In this document: piece by piece, positions 62,016 through 64,000 of the stretch
How positions within the stretch are numbered: position 1 is the stretch's first letter
Layout: each line of letters starts with the position of its first letter
NCBI GenBank assembly: GCA_900541125.1
Contig: UQIK01000005.1
Location: 1-64,000 of the forward strand
Source of the DNA: an uncultured Collinsella sp.
GTDB taxonomy: Bacteria > Actinomycetota > Coriobacteriia > Coriobacteriales > Coriobacteriaceae
Length of the DNA: 64,000 bases
Direction of reading: 5' to 3'
Translations under genes and position numbers: made by a program
The notes under the pieces: model-generated
The model's input: only the letters and a program-made list of their open reading frames with translations
Told to the model about the DNA's origin: nothing
Database searches by the model: none

Positions 62016-62702
62016 ATGATCGTCGCCATCGACGGCCCCGCCGGTTCCGGAAAGTCCACCATCGCCAAGGAGATTGCCCGCCAGCTGGGCTTTAACAAGC
62101 TCGACACGGGCGCCATGTACCGCGCCGTCACCTTCGCCGCGCTCGACCGCGGCATCGACCTGGACGACGAGGCAGCCATCGACGCCCTCGCCGAGCAGAT
62201 CGAAATCCGCTTTACCAACGGCACCGGCGAGGACACGCGCCTGACCATTGACGGCCAGGACGCTTCGGCCGCCATCCGTACCCCGCAGGTCGACGCCAAC
62301 GTGTCCAAGGTCTCGGCCTATCCGGGCGTGCGCGCCGCCATGCTCATCCATCAGCGCCGTGCCGCCGAGGACCGCGATATCGTGGCCGAGGGTCGCGACA
62401 TCGGAACCGTCGTGTTCCCCAACGCGCAGGTCAAGGTCTTCCTGACCGCCGACCCGCGCGAGCGCGCCCGCCGCCGCGTGCTGCAGCGTCACCAAAACGA
62501 CGCCCAGCCGCTCACATCCGAGCAGCTCGAAGCCGAGGTCGACGAGACCCTCAACGCCCTTAAGCAGCGCGACAAGCTCGACAGCAGCCGCGAGGTCGCC
62601 CCGCTCGTGCCCGCCGAGGACGCCGTGCACGTCGACTCCACTGCCCACACCATCGATGAGGTCGTCTCGATAATCGAGGACCTCATCAACCAGAGGAGGT
62701 AG
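62016..62702 (+). CDS. cmk: Cytidylate kinase
   Basis: Phosphorylates CMP and dCMP. The 228-residue protein has the P-loop IDGPAGSGKSTIAKEIA near the N-terminus, LDTGAMYRAVT (about 29-39) and the lid region ADPRERARRRVLQ. The NMP-binding insert VAEGRDIGTVVFPNAQ is present. GAAAGGAAGC precedes the start. It is followed by plsC 3 bp downstream. Confidence 0.96.
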   Translation: MIVAIDGPAGSGKSTIAKEIARQLGFNKLDTGAMYRAVTFAALDRGIDLDDEAAIDALAEQIEIRFTNGTGEDTRLTIDGQDASAAIRTPQVDANVSKVSAYPGVRAAMLIHQRRAAEDRDIVAEGRDIGTVVFPNAQVKVFLTADPRERARRRVLQRHQNDAQPLTSEQLEAEVDETLNALKQRDKLDSSREVAPLVPAEDAVHVDSTAHTIDEVVSIIEDLINQRR

Positions 62703-62705
62703 CCC

Positions 62706-63434
62706 ATGCGCCTGTTTAAGCAGACGCCCGAGGATTATTACAACGCTCCTTATGCAGAGTTCCCAGCGCTCATCCGCGGCACCGTTGTCGTAGTCATGGC
62801 CATCCTTTGGGCCTTCTCCAAGCTCATGTGGCGTTGGAAGGTCGAGGATGCCGATCTGCTGTTTGAGCGCCAGGACGGCCGCGGCAGCGTAGTCATCTGC
62901 AACCACACCTCGATGGCCGAGCTCTTGGCCGTGGAGACGGCGCTGTTCTTTGGGGGGCGCCGCATTCGTCCCATCTTTAAGTCAGAGTTCGCCAAGAACA
63001 AGATTGTGCGCTGGGCCTTTAGCCGCGTTGGTGGCATCCCCGTGGAGCGTGGTACTGCCGATATGAAGTGCCTGCGCGCCGCTCAGCATGCGCTGCAGCG
63101 CGGCGAGGACGTCCTGATCTTCCCCGAGGGCACGCGCATCCGCTCGCGCGAGATCAAGCCCGAGGTCCACGGCGGCTTTGCGCTCATCGCCCAGATGGGC
63201 AAGGCACCTGTGAACCCGCTCGCCATCTGCGGCTGGTCCGACATCACGCCTGCAGGCAAAAAGATCATGCGTCCCAAGAAGTGCTGGATCCGCGCCGGCA
63301 AGGCCGTCTCGCTTTCCGACGCACCGGCTGGGCTTAAGCGCACGGAGCGCCTGGAATGGTTTGAGTCCGAGGCCATGAACCGCGTCTACGCCATGCGAGA
63401 CGATCTATGCGACGAGCATCCGGGCAGGTTCTAG
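62706..63434 (+). CDS. plsC: 1-acyl-sn-glycerol-3-phosphate acyltransferase
   Basis: Adds the second acyl chain to lysophosphatidic acid. The 242-residue membrane-associated protein has one N-terminal hydrophobic segment (GTVVVVMAILWAFSKLMW), acyltransferase block I as NHTSMAEL (the usual HxxxxD, here HxxxxE), GGIPVERG (block II) and FPEGTRIRS (block III). The Asp-to-Glu change in block I is conservative but unusual. AGAGGAGGT lies at the end of cmk, indicating coupling. Confidence 0.92.
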   Translation: MRLFKQTPEDYYNAPYAEFPALIRGTVVVVMAILWAFSKLMWRWKVEDADLLFERQDGRGSVVICNHTSMAELLAVETALFFGGRRIRPIFKSEFAKNKIVRWAFSRVGGIPVERGTADMKCLRAAQHALQRGEDVLIFPEGTRIRSREIKPEVHGGFALIAQMGKAPVNPLAICGWSDITPAGKKIMRPKKCWIRAGKAVSLSDAPAGLKRTERLEWFESEAMNRVYAMRDDLCDEHPGRF

Positions 63435-63436
63435 CC

Positions 63437-64000
63437 ATGAGCGAGAATGTAACGAACACCGCCGCGACTGCGTCCGACCAGGCAACCGCGCCTACCATCG
63501 AGATCGCCGCCCACGCCGGCACTTGCTACGGCGTACAGCGTGCGCTCGATATGGCGCTGGCCGCTGCGCCGCAGGCAGGAGAGTACACTCAGGTCCATAC
63601 CTTGGGCCCGCTCATCCATAACCCCATCGTGGTGCGCGAGCTCGCTGAGGCAGGCGTTGGCTTGGCCGAAACCCTGGACGACGCAGCGTCGGGCACCGTG
63701 ATCATCCGCGCCCACGGCGTGGTGCCGCAGGTGATCGATGCTGCCCGCAAGCGTAGCCTTAACGTCGTCGACGCCACCTGCCCTTACGTCAAGAAGGTCC
63801 ACGTGGCCGCCGAGCGGCTGGTGCGCGAGGGCTATCGCGTACTTGTCGTGGGCGAGCCGGGCCATCCCGAGGTGGAGGGCATCCTGGGCCACGCCGGCAA
63901 TGATGCGCAGGTCGTGACCTGTGCCGCCGACGCCAACGCTTTGTCGCTCAAGGGCAAGGTGGGTCTGGTTGTGCAGACCACCCAGACCGCGCAGAACCTC
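63437..64000 (+). CDS. ispH: 4-hydroxy-3-methylbut-2-enyl diphosphate reductase, 3'-truncated by the window
   Basis: Last step of the MEP isoprenoid pathway, using a [4Fe-4S] cluster. About 188 codons are visible. After a Thr/Ala-rich leader come GTCYGVQRALDMA (first cluster Cys; the usual residues are CFGV), HTLGPLIHNPIVV, VIIRAHGVVPQV and VDATCPYVKKVH (second Cys), then GEPGHPEVEGILGH. The third Cys would lie beyond the window. The start ATG at 63437 is 3 bp after plsC. In some relatives this gene is fused to other domains, which cannot be checked here. Confidence 0.94.
   Translation, partial: MSENVTNTAATASDQATAPTIEIAAHAGTCYGVQRALDMALAAAPQAGEYTQVHTLGPLIHNPIVVRELAEAGVGLAETLDDAASGTVIIRAHGVVPQVIDAARKRSLNVVDATCPYVKKVHVAAERLVREGYRVLVVGEPGHPEVEGILGHAGNDAQVVTCAADANALSLKGKVGLVVQTTQTAQNL

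Noticed and set aside
1..64000. CRISPR array
   Set aside because: No regularly spaced repeats of 20-50 bp were seen; the only tandem structures are the 19-bp duplication at 43069 and the 12-bp-spaced TGACACCA motif.

Overview
The window is a high-GC bacterial chromosome segment that most resembles a gut coriobacterium, probably Collinsella. This rests on gene content: a complete glycogen cluster with paired GlgC/GlgD, a NusG-paralogue-led exopolysaccharide locus, an LPXTG-type surface protein, and many long intergenic fold-back repeats. No rRNA or species marker is present, so the genus is inference.

Layout. (1) 1-9.1 kb, housekeeping: metK (minus), then gltX, priA, def, fmt and rsmB (plus). 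(2) 9.2-22.5 kb, minus strand: a complete glycogen block read glgB-glgP-glgC-glgD-glgA, then a GH13-GH77 fusion and a small zinc-ribbon protein. It can make ADP-glucose, polymerise, branch, phosphorolyse and remodel glucan. GlgA and GlgB both carry histone-H1-like Lys/Ala/Thr-rich tails. (3) 22.8-24.4 kb: a HAD phosphatase, a thiamine-pyrophosphokinase-like protein and tRNA-Ala(GGC). (4) 25.2-39.1 kb: a capsule/exopolysaccharide locus with a NusG paralogue behind a hairpin-rich leader, an initiating sugar-phosphate transferase, four GT4-type glycosyltransferases, an EpsG/Wzy-like polymerase, a TupA-like ATP-grasp protein, a CapA-like protein, a Wzx-like flippase, a frameshifted acyltransferase, a UDP-glucuronate 4-epimerase-like enzyme and UDP-glucose dehydrogenase. 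(5) 39.1-53.5 kb: an accessory defence and toxin-antitoxin island with FRG + DUF262, AbiH, a Cap4-like nuclease + SMC-like ATPase (ABC-3C/Lamassu-like), a sortase-anchored protein, a membrane GIY-YIG-like protein, a MNT nucleotidyltransferase, a RelB-like remnant, a Panacea-Fic/Doc pair, a DUF3825 protein, tRNA-Val(CAC), and an interrupted nuclease-like gene. (6) 53.5-56.3 kb: a repeat-rich stretch with two further tRNA-Ala(GGC) copies in a roughly 240-bp duplication, an IS256/IS1249-type insertion with 8-bp target duplication, a CAT-anticodon tRNA and fold-back repeats. (7) 56.35-64 kb, housekeeping: ABC-F ATPase, small membrane protein, site-2 protease, scpA, scpB, rluB, cmk, plsC and a 3'-truncated ispH.

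The most notable pattern lies between 35.6 and 43.6 kb. Four genes there (acyltransferase, FRG, AbiH, DUF4297) are each split by one frameshift. Three of the breaks fall exactly on a slippable repeat: (AT)5, T6 and a 19-bp tandem duplication. This could be phase variation, decay, or in part sequencing error. Other highlights are the shared tails on GlgA and GlgB, LacI-type operator-like sites upstream of the GH13-GH77 gene and in the glgB/HAD intergenic region, the FRG-DUF262 pair, and a fold-back repeat whose inner hairpin shows a compensatory base change between two copies.
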